Shown: positions 24,097-33,376 of the stretch, one piece after another
Layout: each line of letters starts with the position of its first letter
How positions within the stretch are numbered: position 1 is the first letter of the stretch
NCBI GenBank assembly: GCA_964424545.1
Contig: CAYRJN010000005.1
Location: 1-44,354, forward strand
Direction of reading: 5' to 3'
Length of the DNA stretch: 44,354 nucleotides
From: JAUVIB01 sp964424545
GTDB taxonomy: Bacteria; Calditrichota; Calditrichia; Calditrichales; Calditrichaceae
Position numbers and translations under genes: made by a program
The notes under the pieces: generated by a model
Seen by the model: the letters and a program-made list of their open reading frames with translations, nothing else
What the model was told of the DNA's origin: nothing
The model's database searches: none

Positions 24097-25503
24097 ATGA
24101 ATAAAAGCAATTTTATAACGACTATGTTTTTTCCGTTGCTTTTAATCGCGATTTACGGCTGCTCACAGGATGAGTCTTTCAAAATAAAATTGATAGCGGA
24201 GGATTCCGTTTATGTTTATGAACCGGCTAACAACGGCGCCGGCCCTATGTGGGCGCATGGCAATACGTGTATTGTGCGTTATAAAAACAGTGTCTTTGCC
24301 TCGGGTATCGAAACATTAAAAGACGTTCCGCCGTTGTGCAATACGCGCTGGATGCTTTTTGAGAGGAGAAAAAACGGTTGGAAAAAGCTGCTTGCTGATC
24401 CGAAAGAACGCACGCGGGAACCCTGCCCGCTTGGCGTGACGCAAGACGGTCGTCTGCTTTTATCTGTTAACCCTTCGCGCGTGCCGCCAGGCGTGAAATA
24501 TGGAGCGGCCGAGCCTCAAATTCTCCAATTTGACGCGGCGCATCCGGATAACCCGTACGAAATATTGAAACCCGTATGGGATGGAAATCCGCCGTTCATG
24601 GATCACTCCTATAGGAGTTTTGCCGTTGACGGTAATACGGGAGAGATGATTCTCTTTCAAAATATCGGTTATACGCACGCTGAGTGGTCTTTTAGGGATA
24701 AAAACGGTAAGTGGAGCGCTTGCGGCAAATTAGTTTGGCCTCCTGCCGATTATAAAGAAACCTTGGAGCATGATGTTATCCGCGTCTGTTATCCGGCCGT
24801 TCAATTAAAAAATAGAAAAGTATATTTTCTCGGAATCAGCGATATTCAGGAACCCAAAAAAAATTGGAGAGAATATAAATATAATTTGACCCGTAAAAAA
24901 TGGGACTATGATTTCAGAAGACTATTTTATACATGGTCAAATGATATTACTACGGGCAGATTTGAAAAATGGGTGGAAGTTGCCAGCCGTGAGAAAACCG
25001 GCGGAAGAATTTTCCCTGCAGATTTATGGGTTGCGCCGGATGGGAGTGTGTATGTTTTATGGTATGAGCGGGCGCTTGACGAGCGTTTAAAAGAGAAATT
25101 CTTCCCTGATGAAAGGCAAAGTGAATCACTTAATTTCGCCATTATTGACGACGGAAAAGTTGTTTTAAAAAAAACAATTATAATAGGCGGGACAGATGAA
25201 ATCGTGCCGGGTTGGGGAAGGTTTCAGGTTACTGAAGATTATCGTCTGTTTGTGTTTTACTATGTTCATGGAGGGGACAATAATATTAAAGAAAATCGCA
25301 TGGTGGAAATATCCTTAAAAGGGAATCATACGGTAAGCAAATCGGTTAAAATAGGCGCACAAAGACCGTTAAAACAATTTTATACGGCAACCGTTCGCGC
25401 CGGATCTGCGCCCTCTTCGGTTTTGGACGTTTACGGTAAAGACGACAAAAACGAAATGCGATATTTACAAATAAAGATTATACCCGGAAAAAAATTAAAA
25501 TAA
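24097..25503 (+). CDS. Lipoprotein, putative beta-propeller (BNR/sialidase-like fold)
   Basis: 468-aa lipoprotein; the lipobox is IYGC with Cys22. The remainder shows repeated beta-blade patterns: TQDGRLLLSV, VDGNTGEMILF, APDGSVYVLWY, TEDYRLFVFYY. These suggest a six-bladed propeller like the BNR-repeat proteins found in glycan-use loci. No clear Asp-box or sialidase Arg triad could be identified, so enzymatic activity is uncertain; it could instead bind or present the glycan. It lies between the symporter and an esterase gene in the same direction. Function not recognised with confidence. Confidence 0.6.
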   Translation: MNKSNFITTMFFPLLLIAIYGCSQDESFKIKLIAEDSVYVYEPANNGAGPMWAHGNTCIVRYKNSVFASGIETLKDVPPLCNTRWMLFERRKNGWKKLLADPKERTREPCPLGVTQDGRLLLSVNPSRVPPGVKYGAAEPQILQFDAAHPDNPYEILKPVWDGNPPFMDHSYRSFAVDGNTGEMILFQNIGYTHAEWSFRDKNGKWSACGKLVWPPADYKETLEHDVIRVCYPAVQLKNRKVYFLGISDIQEPKKNWREYKYNLTRKKWDYDFRRLFYTWSNDITTGRFEKWVEVASREKTGGRIFPADLWVAPDGSVYVLWYERALDERLKEKFFPDERQSESLNFAIIDDGKVVLKKTIIIGGTDEIVPGWGRFQVTEDYRLFVFYYVHGGDNNIKENRMVEISLKGNHTVSKSVKIGAQRPLKQFYTATVRAGSAPSSVLDVYGKDDKNEMRYLQIKIIPGKKLK

Positions 25504-25529
25504 AAATATTAAGGAAAAGGCGATTTAAA

Positions 25530-27704
25530 ATGAAAGGATTTCTATTCATTATGGTGGCGCTGCTCCCGTTAAAGGCATTCTCCCAATCGCAAAATATGAA
25601 CGTATTGGACGGCTGGTATAAGTACAACGATGTGAAACATGCCTTATATAATCATTATCTATCCGAAGCCGAAAAAATGGTTAGCAAACGAGAAAAACAA
25701 ATAGATAAGCTGGCCACAAAGGCGGATTGGCAAACCAGGCAGCGGCAGGTAAAAAAGATATTGCAAAATATTGCCGGTCGGTTGCCGGAAAAAACGCCTT
25801 TACAGCCTCAAGTTCTTGGTATAAGCGACATGGGAGATTACCGTATCGAAAAAGTTGTATTCCAATCCCGTCCGCACTTTTTCGTAACGGCGGCTTTGTT
25901 CGTTCCGAAGAGATTAACAAGCAAGGCGCCGGCTGTTATTTTCGCCAGTGGACATATTGATAATGCTTTCCGCGATCCTAATAAACAAATGACCTGTATC
26001 AATCTTGTAAAAAAAGGGTTTATCGTTTTGGCCTTTGATCCCATTGGACAGGGGGAACGGTTGCAATACTATTCTCCCGATTCGGGAAAATCGTTGATTG
26101 GCGGTTCGGTAGCCGAACATATGTACGCCGGCTTGCAAACATTGTTAGCGGGAAAGGGACTTGCCAATTATTTTATATGGGACGGTATTCGCGCCGTTGA
26201 TTATTTACTTACACGCAAAGAGGTGGATGCGTCGCGCATCGGCATTACGGGGATTTCAGGGGGAGGAACGCAGACTACCTTTATAGCGGCTTATGACGAT
26301 CGGATTGCCGCCGCGGCGCCGACTTGCTTTATAACGAGTATGCGGCGTCTGTTTGAAAGCGCCGGCCCGCAGGATGCCGAACAGAATTTATATCACGGTC
26401 TGGCGTTCGGACTTGATTTTGCCGATTTGTTGGAAGTGCGTATTCCGAAACCGGCTTTAATGATAACCACGACCCGTGATTTTTTTAGCATACAGGGCGC
26501 TAAGGAAACGCAGACGGAAGTACAGAAAGTATATGATGTTTTTGATGCTGCGGAAAATTTCGGCAGAGCAGAGGACGACACGGTTCATGCCATAACCCTG
26601 AAAAACAGAGAAGCACGTTATGCTTTTTTTCAACGAGAATTTGATGTTAGGGGGACTGCGGAAGAATTGGAAGTAAAACCGCTCGCGCAAGAGCTTCAGA
26701 TAACCGAAACGGGGCAGATTTCAACACAATTTAACAGTGAGACGGTTTTTAGCTTGAATAAAAAAGAAGCGGAAAAGCTGTTGAAAAAAATAGAAAAAGC
26801 ACGAAAGAATCCGCAAAAACATTTGAAAGATGTTATTTCCGCAGCTAAAAAATTAACGGGTTATAAGGCGCCGGAAAAAGTGGAGAATAGTGTTTTTTGC
26901 GGACGATATCAATATCCCGCTTATTCCGTTGAAAAATATTTCATCAACGGCGAAAACGGTGATTATCCTATTCCATTCCTTCTTTTTTTACCTGGGAATA
27001 TCAGCGCTCCGCCAATTCTATATTTAAATAAAAACGGAAAACAAGCCGGATTTAATGAGAACGGTGAAATCGCAGCCTTTATAAATAAAGGCCATCCCGT
27101 TTTGGCGGCGGATTTAATCACAATCGGGGAAATGAAACAGCAGTCATATGAATATTCTTTTGGTCAATATGGGAAATTGGCTTATAGTAATTATTTTGCG
27201 GCTATTTTGCAAAACAAAAGTCTTGTGGGCATACAAGCTGCCGATATTAAACGTCTCACTCTTTTTATAAAACAGTCCCCATGGTTTAAGGGTAAAGATA
27301 TTTATGCCATAGCCGACGGGCAGCTTCTCTCCGCATCATTGTTGCATGTGCAGGCATTTGAAAAAGATTTTTCAAAAGTGGTATTAATTAATCCGCTGAT
27401 TTCGTATAAATCCATCGTTACGCATCAATACTATTGTGTGGAAAGTTACCCGCCGTTTGTTGAAGGCGTATTAACCGCCTATGATTTGCCGGATTTATGC
27501 GCCGCCGTTACACCGAATAAATTATTTTTAATAAATATTAGAGATCACTTGGGGCGTTTGGCAAATCGTGATGTTTTGGAAAATGAATTGAAATTTACAA
27601 AAGAGGTGTTTAAATCTATCGGTATGGAAAAATATCCGCAAGTCAAGCAAATTGAAAATACGGCAAATATGGAAAAAATAGTCGGTTTATGGTTAAACAA
27701 TTAA
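25530..27704 (+). CDS. Exported tandem alpha/beta-hydrolase, acetyl-xylan-esterase-like
   Basis: 724-aa protein with a Sec signal peptide (residues 1-20). The first hydrolase domain (about 80-380) has FDPIGQGER before the nucleophile elbow GISGGG with Ser243, and looks like AXE1/dienelactone-type carbohydrate esterases. The second half (about 440-720) repeats the fold (LFLPGNISAPPILYL, LAADLITIGE), but its elbow reads IADGQLL, lacking serine, so it is probably catalytically dead. The likely role is removing acetyl or other ester groups from a glycan before GH109 action. Spacing to both neighbours is under 40 bp, which supports a shared operon. Confidence 0.75.
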   Translation: MKGFLFIMVALLPLKAFSQSQNMNVLDGWYKYNDVKHALYNHYLSEAEKMVSKREKQIDKLATKADWQTRQRQVKKILQNIAGRLPEKTPLQPQVLGISDMGDYRIEKVVFQSRPHFFVTAALFVPKRLTSKAPAVIFASGHIDNAFRDPNKQMTCINLVKKGFIVLAFDPIGQGERLQYYSPDSGKSLIGGSVAEHMYAGLQTLLAGKGLANYFIWDGIRAVDYLLTRKEVDASRIGITGISGGGTQTTFIAAYDDRIAAAAPTCFITSMRRLFESAGPQDAEQNLYHGLAFGLDFADLLEVRIPKPALMITTTRDFFSIQGAKETQTEVQKVYDVFDAAENFGRAEDDTVHAITLKNREARYAFFQREFDVRGTAEELEVKPLAQELQITETGQISTQFNSETVFSLNKKEAEKLLKKIEKARKNPQKHLKDVISAAKKLTGYKAPEKVENSVFCGRYQYPAYSVEKYFINGENGDYPIPFLLFLPGNISAPPILYLNKNGKQAGFNENGEIAAFINKGHPVLAADLITIGEMKQQSYEYSFGQYGKLAYSNYFAAILQNKSLVGIQAADIKRLTLFIKQSPWFKGKDIYAIADGQLLSASLLHVQAFEKDFSKVVLINPLISYKSIVTHQYYCVESYPPFVEGVLTAYDLPDLCAAVTPNKLFLINIRDHLGRLANRDVLENELKFTKEVFKSIGMEKYPQVKQIENTANMEKIVGLWLNN

Positions 27705-27738
27705 TGTTCACATAGCTAAAATTAAGGAGAAAAGAATA

Positions 27739-29160
27739 ATGAAGAGATTATCAATGTTTACGGGAATGGCGCTTATTTTATTAGTCGGATTATTGTCCTG
27801 TTCACAGGATAATAATTACGACAAAAACAAAACGTTCGAACCGGTTGTAATGTTTCCGGAACCGCCGCGTCCTGCCGGTCAGACCGATGTATTGGAATTG
27901 CGCACTGCGCCGATTGATACGGTTCGTATTGCGTTTATCGGACTGGGTAACCGCGGCAGTGGGTCGGTGTCAAGATATATGCATATTAAAGGTGTAAAGA
28001 TTAAAGCGATCTGCGATTTGGAACAATGGAAGGTTGACAGAGCGCAAAAAATCTTAACCGATAACGGTTTGCCCAAAGCCGATGCTTATACGGGGCCCGA
28101 GGATTGGAAAAAAATTTGTGAGCGCGACGATATAGATTTGGTTTATATTGTTACGGATTGGGCGCACCACACGCCAATGGCCGTTTATGCCATGGAACAT
28201 GGCAAGCATGCCGTAACAGAGGTGCCTGCCGCGTTAACGATAGATGAATGCTGGCAATTGGTCAATACATCGGAGAGAACACGCAAGCATTTTATGATGT
28301 TGGAAAATTGCGTATATGACTATTTTGAAATGGCAGAACACAGAATGGCCGAAGAAGGTTTTTTTGGTACGGTTGTCCATGTTGAAGGCGCTTATAATCA
28401 TGATTTACGTCATCATAATTTTCAAACCGATCCGCATGAAGGCGGCTATTGGAAAATGTGGCGTTTGGAACAGAATGCGACAAGAAATGGAAATTTATAT
28501 CCGACGCACGGATTCGGTCCCCTTTGTCATTTATTAAATATTCACCGTGGCGACCGTATGGAATATGTTGTCTCTATGTCGAGCGATCAGTTTGGAATGA
28601 CGGAATATGCAGTCGATAAGTTTGGGAAAGATTCAAGATTTGCAACAAAAGAGTATAAAAACGGCGATGTCAATACGTCGCTGATTAAAACGGCAAATGG
28701 CAAAACGTTAATGATTCAGCATGACGTTTCCAACCCACGTCCTTATAGCAGGATTCAGATGGTAGTCGGCACCAAAGCTTATGCTTGTAAATATCCTGTC
28801 CAGATGGTGGCTAAAGATACGCTGGGCGGAGATTATAAGGGGCATTTGGAGCCGTATGAAGGCGAGAGATTACAGAAATTGTTAAAAAAATATGAACATC
28901 CCATAATAAAAGAGATAGGAGAAGAAGCTAAAAAGGTTGGCGGGCATGGCGGTATGGATTTTATTATGGATTATCGCTTGATATATTGTCTGCGCAACGG
29001 TTTGCCATTAGATCAGGATGTTTATGATGCAGCCGAGTGGTCGGCTTTAGCCGAGTTATCCGAAAAATCGGTTGCCAATCACGGTTTGCCCATTAAATAT
29101 CCGGACTTCACGCGCGGCGCTTGGAAAAAGCTGCATAAAGTGGTTTACTATCATAAATAG
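27739..29160 (+). CDS. GH109-type glycosidase (Gfo/Idh/MocA fold), lipoprotein
   Basis: 473-aa protein of the NAD-dependent GH109 branch, whose characterised members are alpha-N-acetylgalactosaminidases. The lipobox LLSC puts the anchor at Cys21. The Rossmann start is RIAFIGLGNRGSGSVSRY (residues 69-86). Typical stretches are DWAHHTPMAVYAMEHGKH, the TEVPAALT motif in place of EKP, LYPTHGFGPLCHLLNIHRGD, the catalytic-region GHGGMDFIMDYRLIYCLRNG and the end PDFTRGAW. Export is by the Sec/Lol route rather than Tat, which is unusual for a cofactor-binding protein. The start follows AAGGAG. Confidence in GH109 is high by motif; the exact sugar is not established. Confidence 0.85.
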   Translation: MKRLSMFTGMALILLVGLLSCSQDNNYDKNKTFEPVVMFPEPPRPAGQTDVLELRTAPIDTVRIAFIGLGNRGSGSVSRYMHIKGVKIKAICDLEQWKVDRAQKILTDNGLPKADAYTGPEDWKKICERDDIDLVYIVTDWAHHTPMAVYAMEHGKHAVTEVPAALTIDECWQLVNTSERTRKHFMMLENCVYDYFEMAEHRMAEEGFFGTVVHVEGAYNHDLRHHNFQTDPHEGGYWKMWRLEQNATRNGNLYPTHGFGPLCHLLNIHRGDRMEYVVSMSSDQFGMTEYAVDKFGKDSRFATKEYKNGDVNTSLIKTANGKTLMIQHDVSNPRPYSRIQMVVGTKAYACKYPVQMVAKDTLGGDYKGHLEPYEGERLQKLLKKYEHPIIKEIGEEAKKVGGHGGMDFIMDYRLIYCLRNGLPLDQDVYDAAEWSALAELSEKSVANHGLPIKYPDFTRGAWKKLHKVVYYHK

Positions 29161-29290
29161 GACAATAAAAAATAGTTGGTTTGGACGTTAACGCTTTCCG
29201 CTTAGTCTTGGTTATAATCTTTTGTATTTAAATTTTAGTATCAATAACCAGCAAAGCGCATATCGGCGCTAATTGATAAAGGAGTATTGT

Positions 29291-30409
29291 ATGGAAGAAA
29301 ATTTTGTAAAAAAAAGGTTGAAATCGTTGGATGCGCTACGCGGCGCCGATATGCTGATGATCTCGGGCGGCGGCGCCTTTATACATCTTATGTATGGTAA
29401 AACGGATTGGAATTGGTTGAATACGTTAGCGCATAATATGGAACATCCGGGGTGGTTAGAACCCATAACTTTTTATGATTTTATTTTTCCTCTTTTTCTA
29501 TTTATTTCCGGTATATCTCTTTCTTATTCAATTAATAGTCAGTTAAAAAAAGGTATGGATAATATCCATATTTATAAAAAAGCGTTTAAGCGTATGATAA
29601 TTCTTATGATTTTGGGTATTATATATAAAAACAGTCCCATAAATATATTTGATCCTGCTCATATCCGCTATTCAAGCGTCCTTGGACGTATTGGCATGGC
29701 GACTTTCTTTACAACAATACTTTATCTTAATTTTTCATGGCGAAAGAGATTGTATTGGGTAGGCGGTATTCTGCTGGCCTATTATGCGGCTATGTTTTTA
29801 ATACCTGTTCCCGGATACGGCCCCGGAAACATGACCATGGAAGGGAATTTGGCCGGATGGATTGACAGGGCCATTATGCCAGGACGTTTGATTAATCATA
29901 TTTATGACGAGAACGCCTTGGCCACATCCTTGCCGGCTTTTACGCTGACTATACTTGGCGCCTGGGCAGGAGATATTTTAAGGAATGAGCAAAAAAGCCC
30001 CATGGGCAAAACAGGACTACTTTTGGAAATCGGTATAGCGCTTATCGTCTTGGGGCTTATTTGGGGGCTGCATTTTCCAATTATGAAAAAGATGTGGACA
30101 AGTTCGTTTATTCTTGTTACCGGCGGCGCTTCTTTTATGGCCATGGGCATATTTTATTGGCTCATTGACGTTAAAAATTATACAAAATGGTCTTTCTTTT
30201 TCAAAGTGATCGGTATGAACTCGCTGGTTATATATTATGTTTATCATTTCGTCGATTTCCGCTATACGGCGCATAAATTATTTTCGGGATTTTATTCTTC
30301 ATTTATAGGGCAAGACTGGGTGAAAATCATCGATACTTTCGGCGCAATGATATTGGTTTGGTTGTTTTTGTATTTCTTATATAAAAACAAGTTGTTTTTA
30401 AAGGTTTGA
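29291..30409 (+). CDS. DUF5009/HGSNAT-like transmembrane acetyltransferase
   Basis: 372-aa polytopic membrane protein with about ten helices. KRLKSLDALRGADM at the N-terminus and EPITFYDFIFPLFLFISGIS are the signatures of the family that includes human heparan-alpha-glucosaminide N-acetyltransferase, which carries acetyl from cytosolic acetyl-CoA across the membrane to an amino sugar. The frame opens at 29273, but the ATG at 29291 has AAAGGAG just upstream and is the better start. Last gene of the glycan-use cluster, 130 bp after GH109. An acetyl or acyl transfer role is likely; the acceptor is inferred only. Confidence 0.82.
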   Translation: MEENFVKKRLKSLDALRGADMLMISGGGAFIHLMYGKTDWNWLNTLAHNMEHPGWLEPITFYDFIFPLFLFISGISLSYSINSQLKKGMDNIHIYKKAFKRMIILMILGIIYKNSPINIFDPAHIRYSSVLGRIGMATFFTTILYLNFSWRKRLYWVGGILLAYYAAMFLIPVPGYGPGNMTMEGNLAGWIDRAIMPGRLINHIYDENALATSLPAFTLTILGAWAGDILRNEQKSPMGKTGLLLEIGIALIVLGLIWGLHFPIMKKMWTSSFILVTGGASFMAMGIFYWLIDVKNYTKWSFFFKVIGMNSLVIYYVYHFVDFRYTAHKLFSGFYSSFIGQDWVKIIDTFGAMILVWLFLYFLYKNKLFLKV

Positions 30410-30817
30410 AATTGTTTTTTGTTAAGAGCTATCTAAATTAAACGATTGCCGATCTATTATACCGTTAGTAGCGTTATGGTTAGGATGGCGCTTCGGTGTC
30501 GCGGCGTGGCGGGAATGAAATGACAGTGTTGTGCATTTTTGCGCATTTTTTTCGGTATTCCTACCCGTTTGTTATTTCGAATCCGCATAAGCGGGAGGGA
30601 AATCTAAAAAGCGAAACGGTTCTATAATCGTTCTCTTCTTTTGAATAGTATGAATTTAAGATTTCACCACTCCATAGCGGTTCCATGTGAAATGACAATT
30701 GTACTATTTATATAGATAAAGAATAAATAACCCTGTCAATACGATAATGTGTCAAAATATTTATTTCTTCACCTAATATTTTAATTGAGTCATCCTGATT
30801 CGCACAACGCGCGTTAT
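30410..30817. other. Intergenic region with repeat fragments
   Basis: About 400 bp between convergent genes (glycan-cluster acetyltransferase and recX). It contains a TCCGC-ATAA-GCGGGA hairpin at 30582-30596 and fragments such as GGGAATG and GAAATGACA that match the dispersed repeat family. No coding remnant or clean terminator was recognised. Confidence 0.55.
30582..30596. repeat. Dispersed hairpin repeat, degenerate copy 6
   Basis: TCCGC and GCGGGA arms around ATAA, embedded in GAATCC and GGGAAATCTAAA flanks resembling other family members in reverse orientation. Confidence 0.4.
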
Positions 30818-31447
30818 TTAACCGCCGGCATTTTCTTTCAAAGCCGATTCGATAATGGGCCATGGATATCCTTTTTGCTGTAAAAAGCGTATAAGTTTTT
30901 GTTTCCTCTTATTAGATTCGATTTCCTTAAGCGTTTTCATTTTCTTTTCAAGCAGAGCGACGGCATTGTCTATTTGCCGTTTTTCGTTATAATAAAGCAG
31001 TAAAAGCTGTTCGGCGTCTTCCGCTCTGGCGCCCTTCTCGATAAGTTTCTTTTTTATGAGTAAAAATCCGCTTTTCTTTAATCGCGAGCGATCGTTAATA
31101 AAACGGCGGATATAATCTATATCATCGAGGTATTGTTTTTCCTCGAGATAATGTATTGTTTGTTCGATGCTACGATCAGGGAAAGATTTCTGCTTTAATT
31201 TACGGTAAAGCTCCTTTTTTAAGTGAGGACGACGTTCAAGATAGCGCAAAGCCTGATGAAGACAACTTACATATTGATCGTATCTTTTTATCTCATCTAT
31301 CTTATTTTGCGTTAATTGTGCGCTTTTGGACAGAGTAAAATGCACTAATGTATCTTCATCAATATCAAAAAGAAAAATATCATCATCAATGTAAAGCCCG
31401 TAGCGTTTGTTCTTCAATTTCTCAATTTTTGTAATGCTGACGCTCAT
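30818..31447 (-). CDS. recX: Regulatory protein RecX
   Basis: 209-aa RecA modulator made of three-helix repeats. Family-typical stretches are ALRYLERRPHLKKELYRKL and IEQTIHYLEEKQYLDDIDYIRRFINDR, then SGFLLIKKKLIEKG and the terminal IRFLQQKGYPWPIIESAL. RecX binds RecA filaments and inhibits their extension. Here it is a lone gene without recA beside it. The N-terminal 55 residues form an extra beta-rich segment common in the family. No clear ribosome binding site precedes the ATG at 31447. Confidence 0.9.
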   Translation of the reverse strand: MSVSITKIEKLKNKRYGLYIDDDIFLFDIDEDTLVHFTLSKSAQLTQNKIDEIKRYDQYVSCLHQALRYLERRPHLKKELYRKLKQKSFPDRSIEQTIHYLEEKQYLDDIDYIRRFINDRSRLKKSGFLLIKKKLIEKGARAEDAEQLLLLYYNEKRQIDNAVALLEKKMKTLKEIESNKRKQKLIRFLQQKGYPWPIIESALKENAGG

Positions 31448-31639
31448 TTTATAATTCGTATAATTTTAATAATGGTAATCTGTTAATAGATTTATTTTGG
31501 CTCGCATGCAACGTTTAAGTTAAAGACGTTGCTTTTAAAAGTTTTTACGAGTAATTTCATTGCCATAACATTAAATTACATTTAATCGCCTCAAGACGCA
31601 AAAATTTGTTAACGATGGCTGAAACAACAAGAATCAAAT

Positions 31640-33058
31640 ATGAAAGAAAAATTGTTTAAACTGAAATTGCCGGATACAATTGTTCTGCTATTTTCGATCA
31701 TGGTTTTAACGGCCGTTCTGACATGGATACTCGGGGGCGGTGAATTCTCTTACGAAACCGTTAACGGGCGGAAAATGATAGCGCCCGATTCCTATCGTGA
31801 AGTACAAAACAGTCCGCAGGGTATTGACGCCATATTGAAAGCGCCCATTTCAGGATTTATTAAAGCTGCTGATATTATTGCTTTTATTTTAATTGTGGGG
31901 GGCGCTTTTTATGTTATTCAAAAAACCGGCGCTATTGATGCGCTGATAAAAAAGATTGCTTTGATGCACAAGCGTTCTTCGTTTATGCGCGCTCTGTTTA
32001 TTCCCGTAACAATGACGATTTTTTCGTTACTTGGTTCGGTTTACGGAATGAGCGAAGAGGTTATTCCTTTTATCTTAATTTTTGTGCCTTTGGCTGTCTC
32101 TCTTGGATTTGATTCCATTGTGGGAACGGCCATTCCTTTTGTGGGCGCCGGGGCGGGATTTGCCGGAGCATTTCTTAATCCTTTTACCGTAGGGATTGCC
32201 CAAGGTATCGCCGGTTTGCCGCCTTTTTCAGGAATGCTCTACCGTTTGCTGGTGTGGTTAATTACTACGACCGCGGCAGTTCTTTTTGTTGTTCTGTACA
32301 GTCGGAAAATTTTAAAGAATCCGCAAAAAAGCCCCATGTATAAAATCGATGAGTATTGGCGGGAAAAAGAGGCAAGGAACAGAGATGATAATAACAAGGA
32401 CATGCCGATGTCTAAATCGCATAAGTCTATTATATGGCTTTTTGCGCTCGCTATTACCGGGTTGATAATCGGCGTTATCTATTTCGATTGGTATATCGAA
32501 GAGATTGCCGCTCTTTTTCTGGGATTGGGACTTTTATCCGGCATTATTTCTCATCTTAAAGCAGATCAGATTGCCAATGCCTTTGTAGAAGGCGCAGCGC
32601 AATTGGTGAATGTAGCTTTTATAATAGCCTTGGCGCATTCAATATTAATAATTGCTACGGACGGGCGCATTATGGGCGCCGTATTACATCATTTGTCCGG
32701 ACTTATCCTCGGCGTACATCCTTTGCTGTCGGCGCAGTTAATGTTTCTCGTCCAAAGCATGATAAACGTCCTCGTACCCTCGGGAAGCGGACAAGCGGCG
32801 CTTTCCATGCCTATTATGGCTCCTTTAAGCGATATTCTTGGTCTTACACGGCAGACTGCTGTATTGGCTTTTCAGTTCGGCGACGGATTTACCAATTTAA
32901 TCATACCTACATCCGGTGTAACGATGGGCGTACTCGGATTGGCGCGCATTCCTTTTCAAAAATGGTTTGTATGGATACTGCCCTTAATGGTCGTGTTTTT
33001 TACAATCGGCATGGCCATGCTCATTCCGCCCGTTCTTATTCAATGGGGACCGTTTTAA
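31640..33058 (+). CDS. YfcC-family membrane carrier
   Basis: 472-aa inner-membrane protein with about 11-12 helices, in the YfcC branch of the IT superfamily (C4-dicarboxylate, short-chain fatty acid and basic amino-acid carriers). Typical stretches are IAFILIVGGAFYVIQKTGAIDAL, LLGSVYGMSEEVIPFILIFVPL and the second-half repeat LVPSGSGQAALSMPIMAPLSD, which contain the re-entrant SGS-type loops of this superfamily. A hydrophilic cytoplasmic loop lies near residues 230-260. The substrate cannot be assigned; peptides, amino acids and carboxylates are all possible. Confidence 0.87.
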   Translation: MKEKLFKLKLPDTIVLLFSIMVLTAVLTWILGGGEFSYETVNGRKMIAPDSYREVQNSPQGIDAILKAPISGFIKAADIIAFILIVGGAFYVIQKTGAIDALIKKIALMHKRSSFMRALFIPVTMTIFSLLGSVYGMSEEVIPFILIFVPLAVSLGFDSIVGTAIPFVGAGAGFAGAFLNPFTVGIAQGIAGLPPFSGMLYRLLVWLITTTAAVLFVVLYSRKILKNPQKSPMYKIDEYWREKEARNRDDNNKDMPMSKSHKSIIWLFALAITGLIIGVIYFDWYIEEIAALFLGLGLLSGIISHLKADQIANAFVEGAAQLVNVAFIIALAHSILIIATDGRIMGAVLHHLSGLILGVHPLLSAQLMFLVQSMINVLVPSGSGQAALSMPIMAPLSDILGLTRQTAVLAFQFGDGFTNLIIPTSGVTMGVLGLARIPFQKWFVWILPLMVVFFTIGMAMLIPPVLIQWGPF

Positions 33059-33376
33059 TGTAAAAGCAGCGCATTAAAGAGTTTTCGGTTTTAATTATAT
33101 AATCATAATGATTACGGCCCAATATAAAATAAATCCAAAAGAATTTGTTATTTAAACAATTATACGGAATAATCGGATCGATTAAAAAACACATATTGTT
33201 GTTTTATTGCTTGAAATTTGCGGAAATGTATGTGACGCTTGTGATTTGTAAACGATTAGACCGACTAAATGCGATTAATTATTTCAAGTTGAAATAAAAC
33301 AATCTTTTTTTTGCTTTCTTAGTATAGTAATTATTAAACTATAAAGATTTTCCTATAAAGCCGTGTGGAGAAAAGA
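33059..33376. other. Intergenic region upstream of the fusion gene
   Basis: 318 bp of AT-rich sequence with an inverted repeat at 33279-33297 and a T-run directly after it. No coding remnant seen. It probably carries the promoter of the synthetase-GNAT gene. Confidence 0.5.
33279..33297. promoter_or_regulatory. Perfect 9+9 inverted repeat, possible operator
   Basis: TTATTTCAA-G-TTGAAATAA, a perfect 19-nt inverted repeat 80 bp upstream of the ATG of the fusion gene. The single-base centre is too tight for a terminator hairpin and fits a dimeric repressor site; the T-rich tract after it could still indicate a weak terminator for the carrier gene. Confidence 0.4.

Noticed and set aside
19995..30409. 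Classical polysaccharide utilisation locus
   Set aside because: No SusC/SusD genes are present; it is better described as a symporter-based glycan-use cluster.
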